33,266 nt of DNA from Candidatus Poseidoniales archaeon (GTDB lineage: Archaea > Thermoplasmatota > Poseidoniia > Poseidoniales > Poseidoniaceae): contig QQSI01000044.1 of assembly GCA_003602645.1 (NCBI GenBank), positions 1 through 33,266 of the forward strand, given 5' to 3'. Made by a program: the position numbers and the translations under genes. Shown here in pieces: positions 18,288 through 26,959 of this stretch. The notes under the pieces are model-generated. The model was not told the DNA's origin, did not search any database, and worked only from the letters and a program-made list of their open reading frames with translations. Position 1 is the first letter of the stretch. Each line of letters opens with the position of its first letter.

Positions 18288-19244
18288 ATGTCCATCCGAG
18301 CCTTTGTGGACGAACATTATCGGCATTTCAATGCGGGTGCGCTGGCTTCAGCAGCTCGTTCATTGACAGCCTTTCTTGAGCAAGGCGGTCGAGTCTTCAT
18401 CACGCTTGCAGGAGCGATGAGCACAGCAGAATTGGGTCGTAGTTTAGCCCCAATGATTCGAGCAGGTCATGTAGCCGGTGTTTCTTGTACCGGAGCCAAC
18501 CTTGAGGAAGATGTGTTCAATCTTGTCGCTCACGACTCATATGAGCGAATCGAGGATTGGCGGAGCCTGTCTGCGGCGGATGATGCAGCATTGTTAGAAC
18601 GTGGCTTGAACAGAGTCACCGACACGTGCATACCCGAGGAGCAAGCGTTTCGCCGAATTGAAGCCCACATGCTCAATGCTTGGCAAACAGCGTCAGAAGC
18701 GGGAGAATCTCATGCCCCGCATCAGTACTTCTACAGCATGCTTCGATCTGGTGCACTGGAGTCTGAATTCGAGGCAGACCCTGAAGCATCTTGGCTCCTC
18801 GAGGCTGCTAAAATTAACCTCCCTCTATTTGTGCCTGGATGGGAAGACTCGACGATGGGGAACATCTTCGCAGCACGTTGTATTGAAGGAGTCATCAACC
18901 AAGAATGCCTCAAGGGCGGTATCGATTACATGGTTGAACTTGCCAAGTGGTACGAAGCCTCAACCACCCAACTCGCTTTTCTCCAAATTGGCGGCGGAAT
19001 TGCCGGTGATTTCCCAATCTGTGTTGTGCCAATGCTAAATCAGGACCTCGAACGAAACGCGCCACTCTGGTCATGGTTCTGTCAAATCAGTGAGTCTTCA
19101 CCCTCCTATGGCGGCTACTCTGGTGCGCCTCCGAATGAAAAAATCACATGGGGTAAAATTGCTCAAGAAACTCCAAAATTCGTGATTGAAAGCGATGCAA
19201 GTATAGTGGCTCCGTTGCTGTTCAATTATGTCTTGGACCTGTGA
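18288..19244 (+). CDS. Deoxyhypusine synthase-like protein (bacterial-type DHS homolog; possibly homospermidine synthase)
   Basis: SCTGANLEEDVFNLVAHDSY, LFVPGWEDSTMGNIFA, QIGGGIAGDFPICVVPML, SGAPPNEKITWGKI (Lys equivalent to the DHS catalytic Lys). ATG directly abuts the SpeD stop. Confidence 0.88.
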   Translation: MSIRAFVDEHYRHFNAGALASAARSLTAFLEQGGRVFITLAGAMSTAELGRSLAPMIRAGHVAGVSCTGANLEEDVFNLVAHDSYERIEDWRSLSAADDAALLERGLNRVTDTCIPEEQAFRRIEAHMLNAWQTASEAGESHAPHQYFYSMLRSGALESEFEADPEASWLLEAAKINLPLFVPGWEDSTMGNIFAARCIEGVINQECLKGGIDYMVELAKWYEASTTQLAFLQIGGGIAGDFPICVVPMLNQDLERNAPLWSWFCQISESSPSYGGYSGAPPNEKITWGKIAQETPKFVIESDASIVAPLLFNYVLDL

Positions 19245-19299
19245 ACGGAAGGACGAAACACCACAAGTGTTGAAAAGGAGTGCACTCGTACTTTTTCAC

Positions 19300-22200
19300 A
19301 TGAATCTCAAGCGACGAACCCTTGCCTTGTCGCTTTGCTTGATGTTGCTACTACCGGTGATTGCTTCTGTTCAAGCAGACGGCCAACCCATTCCCCCTTC
19401 GATCACAACTGCTTGGAATGACGATGGACAAGGAAGCGTACATCATGCGTACAGTGTGACGTTTGCTGATGACGGAGCGTACGAAATTTCTGTGGAGTTG
19501 AATCACCTGCGAAATGGCACACTTTTGCCTTATGAGGTATTGACTTCATGGTCAGTTGAAGATGAGATTCGCATCGCAAACCTCCAGTTCAACACATCCT
19601 TAGCGTGGGGCGATGAAATTGATTTGAACATCGACGTCATTGGATGGAATGGGGATTCTCTGGACGATGTTGTGAGTGCCTCACGAAGCTTGACTGTTGG
19701 CACATGGAACCAACCCATGGCCGATCACGAAGTGATGACATCGACAACCTGGGACCTCAATCAAACATACCTAGACGAAAATGGGACCCAAGCATTCGTT
19801 CTTTCCTTTGAGGGCCAAGGCTGGCAGGAGCGGGTTGGACTCGCGCTTAATTCATGGGAATTAGGCAACGGCAGCCTTGTTTCATCAGAAGTAAGCAATG
19901 AAAGCGAGACAACGCTCAATTTGGTTTTGGAATCAATTTGGAAAAACGAGACACTCCTTAGCGGTTCATTGACTTCTCAAGTGTTTGATGCTCGAGGTTC
20001 GGGGACATTGATGATCATGAGCGAAGACGACGGCCTCACGACCGTCATCATGGCTAATGTATCAAACGGTCATTTCAACCGCTCAATGATCGAGGGGACC
20101 GTTTCAGAACGCGTGAATTTAGAAGCAACAGGCAGCTTAAACATCACTGGTGATGATGAGGATGGAGCGCTCACAATCGAAGGAGAAATTGGGGTCCTCT
20201 ACCTTGAAACATGGGATGAAAACGGTGAGCGGAGGCTCGACCACACACAATTCGAAGCGTTGGCAACCATGCTTCTTGAGGATGATGACACAACAATTGA
20301 CATTGACTTAGACGGCCTAACCACCATCGAACGATGGGTTGACGGCGTGCGGGTCGAGCACAAGGAGGAACTCGTCGGAAGCGGCACCTTTGGTTTCGGA
20401 GAATCTGATGAAAATTCAAGCATCCAAGTCAACGGCACCATTCTTGACTTCCATACGCTCATCGAAGACGGCATTACCCTCACCGATGATATCCATGTCG
20501 ACGGCGTCATTACGGGCGATGCGCAGGGAAGTTTCGGAATTGTTCGAACCATTGAAGAAACTGGCAACCAAGCAAATGCGACCGGCGAAGTGTTCCTCGT
20601 CAATGTCATTCATGAGGAGTCATGGTTCAATCTAACTGGCCTTAACGGAGGAAATTTCTTCCAAGATGAAGGCATTGGGGCATCTCATAACGAGACATGG
20701 GATTACCAAGTTGTCAACTCAGACTGGGCAAACCGAACGGTTCGTATTGTTTGGGAAGAGACGGGTGCTGACGCTTCGAGCGGTGATGAAAAACCAGCGC
20801 GCAGTCCGATTGAGCAAAATGCTACGCAACCAGAAGCACAAGAAATTCTCGGAAACATCAGCATTGTTCGAGAGACTGGGTTGATGCCGATTCCGATGGT
20901 TGCACATGATATCGTTCACCTCTCGGGACAAAATGGGCTCGAGCTGACCGTGGAAGCCTTTGCAACTGGACTCGATCCAAGAGATGGTTTCAACCTTTCA
21001 GTGGTCCATTGGAGCGGAACATACGGGTCTTCGGGCGGCTTTGCAAATGGCTCAATTGTGGACGAAGGTCCCTTGATGGGCTTGGTCTCAAGCGTCACAC
21101 GAAGCATGGACTTACCGTTCGGGGAAGGCAATGACACTGCACTGTTCACCGAGTCTCAAGTTGTGCAACGAATTCTGTCGCCTTCGATCATCACTGCAGA
21201 AAACAATTCTGCACCGGTCTTGGTCCAACTTGGCTTTGTCGAAGGATTGATCGTCGGCGAGGGAGGAAGCACCGGAACACTGGTTGCCCATGTCATCGAT
21301 GCTGAATTCAACATCGAATCGGTCACAGTTGACCTTACTCCACTCGGCGGGAGCGTGACCACACTCAATGACCGTGGCCTCGATGGCGATTCAGCAATTG
21401 GTGATGACAGATACACCACTCAGCACATTGTAAAGGGGCTCCAAGTCGGTAATGTTACGTTGAACCTCACGGCAGTGGATTGGTTTGGCTCCATCACCAC
21501 CGGGCAAGGGGTCGTCGAAGTTGTCAATCAAGGTCCAAGACTGACGTCGGTTGACATGCTTCCAGACAGAGGACCACGAGGCACAACCGTGATCATCAAC
21601 GCACAAGCCTACGACGGCCATGGTGTAGAAACTGTACAAATCGACATGCGAGATCAAGGCGGAGACTTGGTGGAATTGGTTGAAGAAAACGGCGTTTGGG
21701 CGGGTAACTTTTCAATTCCTCAATCCATTGCTCCTGGTGAACATGAATTACAATTCATCATGACCGACGCTCTTGGCAGGAAAACCACGGCTACTGCGTG
21801 GCATGCCTCGAGCGCAAACAGCACGCATGTGGATCTTTACGGGGAACATTACATCCCAGATGATGTGATGAATCCCGTTACAATACTCGTGTTCAACACG
21901 CCACCATCCATCGTGGCACCAAACACCATCGCTCTGAGCAAATCGGATGAGGCTGTGACTGCGCTTCTTGAGATTGAAATCTATGACGCTGACGGCGTTG
22001 CTGTGGCTCAGGCAAACCTCGGGGTGTTCACTCCGTTGGGGACTCGAACCACATGGGTTTCGATGAACGATGAAGGATTGAACGGGGACCGCATTGCGGG
22101 CGATGGAATCTTCACTGCAGAGATGAGTGTTCGTCCGAGCATCCCTCTTGGCACCCACGAAATCCTCGTACAAGCCTCCGACAGCTATGGTGAAACAACT

Positions 22201-22395
22201 GGTTTTACTTCGATTGCCATCAGTCTCGCTGAAGGCGAATCTCCGTTGATTGGCTCGGACGATGACTTCCTGTCAACAGGCGTTTTAGTGGGGGTCTTGG
22301 CGTTGTTTGGACTTGTGGCTGCAGCAATCGTGATCGTCTCGATTCGCAATGGACCTAAGCGTGGCGATGGGCAAGATATGTTCGGCTCACAATAA
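19300..22395 (+). CDS. Large secreted, membrane-anchored surface protein with Ig-like/cadherin-like C-terminal domains
   Basis: Signal peptide MNLKRRTLALSLCLMLLLPVIASVQA; two LNDRGLDGDSAIGDDRYT / MNDEGLNGDRIAGDGIFT motifs in beta-sandwich-like context; many NxS/T sequons; C-terminal TM VLVGVLALFGLVAAAIVIVSI. Confidence 0.75.
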   Translation: MNLKRRTLALSLCLMLLLPVIASVQADGQPIPPSITTAWNDDGQGSVHHAYSVTFADDGAYEISVELNHLRNGTLLPYEVLTSWSVEDEIRIANLQFNTSLAWGDEIDLNIDVIGWNGDSLDDVVSASRSLTVGTWNQPMADHEVMTSTTWDLNQTYLDENGTQAFVLSFEGQGWQERVGLALNSWELGNGSLVSSEVSNESETTLNLVLESIWKNETLLSGSLTSQVFDARGSGTLMIMSEDDGLTTVIMANVSNGHFNRSMIEGTVSERVNLEATGSLNITGDDEDGALTIEGEIGVLYLETWDENGERRLDHTQFEALATMLLEDDDTTIDIDLDGLTTIERWVDGVRVEHKEELVGSGTFGFGESDENSSIQVNGTILDFHTLIEDGITLTDDIHVDGVITGDAQGSFGIVRTIEETGNQANATGEVFLVNVIHEESWFNLTGLNGGNFFQDEGIGASHNETWDYQVVNSDWANRTVRIVWEETGADASSGDEKPARSPIEQNATQPEAQEILGNISIVRETGLMPIPMVAHDIVHLSGQNGLELTVEAFATGLDPRDGFNLSVVHWSGTYGSSGGFANGSIVDEGPLMGLVSSVTRSMDLPFGEGNDTALFTESQVVQRILSPSIITAENNSAPVLVQLGFVEGLIVGEGGSTGTLVAHVIDAEFNIESVTVDLTPLGGSVTTLNDRGLDGDSAIGDDRYTTQHIVKGLQVGNVTLNLTAVDWFGSITTGQGVVEVVNQGPRLTSVDMLPDRGPRGTTVIINAQAYDGHGVETVQIDMRDQGGDLVELVEENGVWAGNFSIPQSIAPGEHELQFIMTDALGRKTTATAWHASSANSTHVDLYGEHYIPDDVMNPVTILVFNTPPSIVAPNTIALSKSDEAVTALLEIEIYDADGVAVAQANLGVFTPLGTRTTWVSMNDEGLNGDRIAGDGIFTAEMSVRPSIPLGTHEILVQASDSYGETTGFTSIAISLAEGESPLIGSDDDFLSTGVLVGVLALFGLVAAAIVIVSIRNGPKRGDGQDMFGSQ

Positions 22396-22418
22396 GCATC
22401 ACCAACGGCCGATAACCG

Positions 22419-22424
22419 TTTATA
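22419..22424 (+). promoter_or_regulatory. Archaeal TATA box for tRNA-Gly(GCC)
   Basis: TTTATA centred about 29 nt upstream of the tRNA 5' end. Confidence 0.6.
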
Positions 22425-22450
22425 CCCCCGCTCGGTGGATTGAAACCTCT

Positions 22451-22522
22451 GCGAGCGTAGTGTAGCGGTTATCACCGAGCGTTGCCAACGCTTGAACCCG
22501 GGTTCAAATCCCGGCGCTCGCA
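22451..22522 (+). tRNA. tRNA-Gly(GCC)
   Basis: 72-nt cloverleaf: acceptor GCGAGCG/CGCTCGC, anticodon stem GAGCG/CGCTT with loop TTGCCAA (anticodon GCC), T stem CCGGG/CCCGG; genomic CCA follows at 22523-22525. Confidence 0.93.
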
Positions 22523-22550
22523 CCAAAACCCCACAAAACTGTCTCAATGC

Positions 22551-22919
22551 TCAGTTGTTTTGAGTCAATACATTCAGTCGGCGTTGTATTTCCTCAGCGG
22601 TGTCATAGTAGAGGGAAAGAGGTCCCCCTACAGGGTCTTCGAGCCCCCAATCCTCATCGATTTTCATGGTAGGACAGTGGACACCACAACCCATTGAAAT
22701 AACATAATCGTAGTCAATGGCCGAAAATTGATCTACGCTTTTCGGACGCATTCCATCGGTTGATATGCCGCGACTTTCAAGCACAGTCACTGCGTGTGTC
22801 GCAATCGAAGATGCTGGAGAGGTTCCTGCTGAATCAGCCTCATGACCCATTGCTTTAGCAAGCCCTTCTGCCATTTGCGAACGGCAGGAGTTTCCAACAC
22901 AGACAAAGAGAAGACGCAT
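22551..22919 (-). CDS. arsC: Arsenate reductase / low-molecular-weight protein tyrosine phosphatase family
   Basis: MRLLFVCVGNSCRSQMAEGLAKAMG P-loop, VISMGCGVHCP, DWGLEDPVG. Confidence 0.85.
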   Translation of the reverse strand: MRLLFVCVGNSCRSQMAEGLAKAMGHEADSAGTSPASSIATHAVTVLESRGISTDGMRPKSVDQFSAIDYDYVISMGCGVHCPTMKIDEDWGLEDPVGGPLSLYYDTAEEIQRRLNVLTQNN

Positions 22920-23004
22920 GGAACCTGGACAATGGCGAGGGTAATAAGCAATCTCTATTGATTTACGTGAGAGTGTTCTCAAACCTGCAAGGAGTCCCAT
23001 TGCT

Positions 23005-23382
23005 ATGGGGCAGAAGTCCAAACTCATTCGCGGGGTTGGCATCGCTGCAGCGATCTATGCCAGCTTATTCGTTGGCCACATCCTTGCAGCAGCGAATGGA
23101 TTGACGCTTCTCTTCCGTGCAATCGCCTTCAGCATAACGCTCATGACCTTCTTCATGGGACCGATTGTTTGGTTTCTTTCCCAACCTAAAGACGGCTTGG
23201 ACAACCTTGCCTACCGCGTTGGTTTTTGGGTGAGCGTTCCCCTGAGTGTTGGTTTGGCTTATGCCTATGCGGATCAGACCTTTGATGCAGCATATTCAAT
23301 CGGGTTCCTAGCGGTCACCGTACTGACCCATTGGCTCACATTGCGCGGCCGCTCAATCTTCATTGAACCGAAGGTGGGTTGA
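23005..23382 (+). CDS. Small multi-pass membrane protein, hypothetical
   Basis: 125 aa with about 4 hydrophobic segments. Confidence 0.55.
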   Translation: MGQKSKLIRGVGIAAAIYASLFVGHILAAANGLTLLFRAIAFSITLMTFFMGPIVWFLSQPKDGLDNLAYRVGFWVSVPLSVGLAYAYADQTFDAAYSIGFLAVTVLTHWLTLRGRSIFIEPKVG

Positions 23383-23407
23383 AGTAGCCCCTTTCAATCC
23401 AAAGGGC

Positions 23408-24415
23408 ATGGCCGATTCTCCGGTAACCCAGCACGGCGCCAACAGCGGTGAGGTACCCGCCGAGGCAACGCCGCAAGAACAGAAACAAATGGAACAGGCT
23501 TACGCTCAAATGAAGCGCAAGATGTCCATGGCAGAAATCGGACGAAAAATCAAGCACAAGGTCATGGTGTTATCTGGAAAAGGAGGGGTTGGCAAATCCA
23601 CTGTTTCCACTGGATTAGCACTGGCCCTTGCCCAACAAGGATTGAAAGTTGGAATCTTGGACATCGATATCACAGGACCTAATGTTCCGAAAATGATGGG
23701 ATTGGACGGTCGTCGACTTCATGTCGAATCCGGTCGCATTCACCCCGCCCAAGGCCATCTCGGCGTCAAGGTCATCTCCATGGCGTTCTTGTTGGACAAC
23801 GAAGACACACCTGTGGTTTGGCGTGGCCCGATCAAACTCGGGGCCATTCAACAATTCATTGGTGATGTGGAGTGGGGTGACCTTGACTACCTCATCATTG
23901 ACTTCCCACCTGGCACCTCGGATGAGCCATTGACGGTTGCACAATCACTGCCAGATATCGACGGCATGGTCATCGTGACCACGCCGCAAGATGTGGCTCT
24001 CCTCGACAGCAGGAAATCAATCACCTTCTCAGAGTCGCTGAAGGTGCCCGTGCTTGGCGTTGTTGAGAACATGAGTGGCTACACCATCAATGGAAAAGCA
24101 ACAGCAAATTCAGAAGTCCAAATTGCTGGCCCCGCTGGAAAGACATTGAAGGCAACAGCCGATGGTGAAGGAAACTTCTCGATTACCATTGATATTTTCA
24201 AGGAAGGCGGTGGCAAATCAACCGCAGATGAATTTGGCGTGCCCTTCCTCGGAGCGCTTCCATTCGACCCCGGCTTTGTCCGCGGTGGCGATGACGGCGT
24301 TCATCGCATTGTGAGCGAACCTGAGGGCCCATCTGCAGTTGCCTTTGCAAAGGTCGTTGCTGCTCTCCAAGACCAAATTGTTGATTCTTCAGGATCTGGT
24401 TTGGAAATTATTTGA
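23408..24415 (+). CDS. Mrp/NBP35/ApbC-family P-loop ATPase lacking the CxxC motif
   Basis: VMVLSGKGGVGKSTVSTGLALAL deviant Walker A, DIDITGPNVPKMMG, IIDFPPGTSDEPL, GVVENMSG, GVPFLGALPFDP; no cysteine in the entire translation. Confidence 0.9.
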   Translation: MADSPVTQHGANSGEVPAEATPQEQKQMEQAYAQMKRKMSMAEIGRKIKHKVMVLSGKGGVGKSTVSTGLALALAQQGLKVGILDIDITGPNVPKMMGLDGRRLHVESGRIHPAQGHLGVKVISMAFLLDNEDTPVVWRGPIKLGAIQQFIGDVEWGDLDYLIIDFPPGTSDEPLTVAQSLPDIDGMVIVTTPQDVALLDSRKSITFSESLKVPVLGVVENMSGYTINGKATANSEVQIAGPAGKTLKATADGEGNFSITIDIFKEGGGKSTADEFGVPFLGALPFDPGFVRGGDDGVHRIVSEPEGPSAVAFAKVVAALQDQIVDSSGSGLEII

Positions 24416-24426
24416 GGCGAACCAGA

Positions 24427-24779
24427 TGAGCGAAGAAATGCCGAACCTCACACGTTTTGAGCGAAGGGACGTTGACGTTGCGCTCACCTATGATGACGGA
24501 TCAGAATTTGTCATCACCTACGACGATTTGCGACATGCCTGCCCGTGTGCAAAATGTTCCCCGATGAGGAATGAGGATGAAGCAAGCAAAACACTCCGCA
24601 GGCAAGTTGAGGCCCATCCAAAAGAAAAGCCTCAGGTTCGAACGGTAGGCAATTACGCTTTAGGATTTGAATGGTCCGTTGGGTGCTCAAGTGGGATTTA
24701 CAGATTTGAAAGAATTTGGGATCTTGCCAACCGTCGAGACCCCGACAATGGCCGACCATACGTCCACGGTGCATGGTGA
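24427..24779 (+). CDS. DUF971-family protein
   Basis: ALTYDDGSEFVITYDDLRHACPCAKC, VGNYALGFEWSVGCSSGIYRFERIWDL; directly downstream of the Mrp gene. Confidence 0.8.
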
Positions 24780-24862
24780 GTGCGACAACCCGCCTTTCTT
24801 GCTTCTCTTCGACGAGGGTTTCATGAAGCCAATGCAACCCCAGCACACTTGGAGGTCACTGA

Positions 24863-26956
24863 TTGGACGGCATTTACCTCACATGGATGGTGAGCGCACT
24901 AGCGCTTGGCGTCGTGTTGTTGCCGGTCTTCAAGCAACCGTGGATGAAAGTCACATTACCGACGTTCATCGATTTTGTCCGCCGGTATTGGATTCACATT
25001 CTGATCGTCTTCACCATTTACAATTCAAAGGACGCACTGGACCAACTCGATCGGCTCATCATGGCGAACACAGGCCTCGACATGACACCGTGGATTTTTG
25101 CTGTTGAGGGCTCGCTTGCTTACGATGTTCAACAGGCTTTCAAAGCACCATGGTTAACATCGGTTTTGACCCATTTCTATGTAGCAGGTTACATGTTCAT
25201 CTGCTATGTTTCGATTTTCTACTTCGCATTCTTTGACGATCGGTGGATTGCAGACCGGATGACACTTTCACTGGCTTGGGTTTATTTGATCGCCATTCCG
25301 TTCTATCTCTTTTTCAACGTCAGGGTCACTGGCGATTACATTCCCGGTATGGAGACACTAGCTTACGACTTAACGCCTGAAATAGCCGATTGGTTCAGAA
25401 GAATTGACCCGTTCACAAACGGCTTCCCATCCCTCCACATCGGCATACCATTCGCCGTCTGGCTTTGTTTGACTCGATTTGATGAAGATCGCCGCTGGGA
25501 CCGCTACAGGCACCTGGTGTTGGTTTACATCGTTGTGACTGCATTCGCCATCATTTACCTCGGCATTCACTGGTTTGTCGACATTATCGGTGGTGTCCTT
25601 GTCGCCAGCCTGGCTGTGAGTTTAGCGGGTCGGACCTCTGGACCTTGGTGGAATATATTCGATGAACGAACCATCAATTCGAGGGTCGTTACCGTTCTGA
25701 CCAATCCGAAAAAGGCATTTGGGATTGTTCTTGACCGAATTCAAGGCGTTATCAGACGCTACCGCGAACCAACAAGCAAGGAAACTGGGACAATTGTTTT
25801 GGCCATTTTTGTCGTATTGTTTGCCCTCTTAACATGGGAGTTAAGTCACCAGAGCCTTCCTGCTGGAGGTGTAGAAGCCCCGCAAGATGTCGCTGCCGCA
25901 GACGGATGGATGGCGACGATTGACAACAAAGACGCCGGCGCAGTGCTCTTAATTCACGATCTAAGCAACCTTGATCAAGAGCCCTATGAAGTCCTAAATG
26001 GGACCATCGATCTTGATTCGCCTTTTGATGTTCAAGATGACCATCTCGCCATAGCAAACGAAACAGCACTGATGATTTTTGATTTGGGTGATCAAACATC
26101 AACAAATGAGTTTGAAATGATCCTTTCAAAGACAATGGAACGTCCTGAACGCATCCTCATCACCTCGTCCCAAACCAGTGCTTATGTGGTGATGCTCTCC
26201 AATGGATCACTCAGTGCGGTGGATTTCAGCGGTGCCCAAGTTGACATCAACCTCAGTCAACGCCCGATTCTCCATGTCCAAGCCGATGATTTAGAACTTG
26301 CAGTGGTCTATGAAGACGAACCAACAACAGTTCACTTTGCCAGAATTGGAACAACCGGTTCAATCGCAATCAAAGAGATCAACGCAAGTGCGTCAGCCGA
26401 ACAAGATGAAATTTTGTCTGGATGGGGGACTGAGGTGAACATGTCCAACGCGACGATTGTTGACATCGTTTTCGACGATGAATTCTTAGCAGCAACGGTC
26501 AATGTGACAGCAACGGATCGACTCGTAGTGTACAACCGCAGCAGTGACGCCCAGTGGTTGGCCAGCGATCCGAAGTATCAAGTGAGTGATCCGTCAATGA
26601 ACAGCGGGATTCTTGCCTGGTCCATACGTGACCACTTGAATCCAACCAGCCCGCAAACAAAGTATATGGATGGAGAAATTCAGTTCCTTAACTTCACTGA
26701 GAATCAAACCATGCTGCTGACATCAGATGAGTTGCACCAATTTGGCCCTCAAGTGCTTCCTGAACACCTCGTGTATTTCGAGGAGGATGAAAACGGTGTG
26801 GTCACTGTTCATGTCCACAACTGGGAGCCTGAATTGACGGTGTATTCCAACATCATTATGCAAATCGGCTTGCTTTCAGCGTTCTTGATGGCCTTTGTGT
26901 ATGCCTATCAACGGCAATCTGAACGAAGTTTTTTGCCAACAAATGAAGAGGAGTAA
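24863..26956 (+). CDS. PAP2-superfamily phosphatase/phosphotransferase fused to a large extracytoplasmic domain and final TM
   Basis: PSLHIGIPFAVW and YLGIHWFVDIIGG PAP2 motifs; additional TM IVLAIFVVLFALLTWEL; about 330-aa beta-rich-looking region; C-terminal TM MQIGLLSAFLMAFVYAY. TTG start at 24863 with upstream GGAGG. Confidence 0.82.
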   Translation: MDGIYLTWMVSALALGVVLLPVFKQPWMKVTLPTFIDFVRRYWIHILIVFTIYNSKDALDQLDRLIMANTGLDMTPWIFAVEGSLAYDVQQAFKAPWLTSVLTHFYVAGYMFICYVSIFYFAFFDDRWIADRMTLSLAWVYLIAIPFYLFFNVRVTGDYIPGMETLAYDLTPEIADWFRRIDPFTNGFPSLHIGIPFAVWLCLTRFDEDRRWDRYRHLVLVYIVVTAFAIIYLGIHWFVDIIGGVLVASLAVSLAGRTSGPWWNIFDERTINSRVVTVLTNPKKAFGIVLDRIQGVIRRYREPTSKETGTIVLAIFVVLFALLTWELSHQSLPAGGVEAPQDVAAADGWMATIDNKDAGAVLLIHDLSNLDQEPYEVLNGTIDLDSPFDVQDDHLAIANETALMIFDLGDQTSTNEFEMILSKTMERPERILITSSQTSAYVVMLSNGSLSAVDFSGAQVDINLSQRPILHVQADDLELAVVYEDEPTTVHFARIGTTGSIAIKEINASASAEQDEILSGWGTEVNMSNATIVDIVFDDEFLAATVNVTATDRLVVYNRSSDAQWLASDPKYQVSDPSMNSGILAWSIRDHLNPTSPQTKYMDGEIQFLNFTENQTMLLTSDELHQFGPQVLPEHLVYFEEDENGVVTVHVHNWEPELTVYSNIIMQIGLLSAFLMAFVYAYQRQSERSFLPTNEEE

Positions 26957-26959
26957 CGC

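Noticed and set aside
20199-20609. 136-aa minus-strand ORF
   Set aside because: Antisense to the surface-protein gene, no family features.
24667-25107. 146-aa plus-strand ORF overlapping DUF971 and PAP2 genes
   Set aside because: Frame-shifted overlap with two better supported genes; no motifs.
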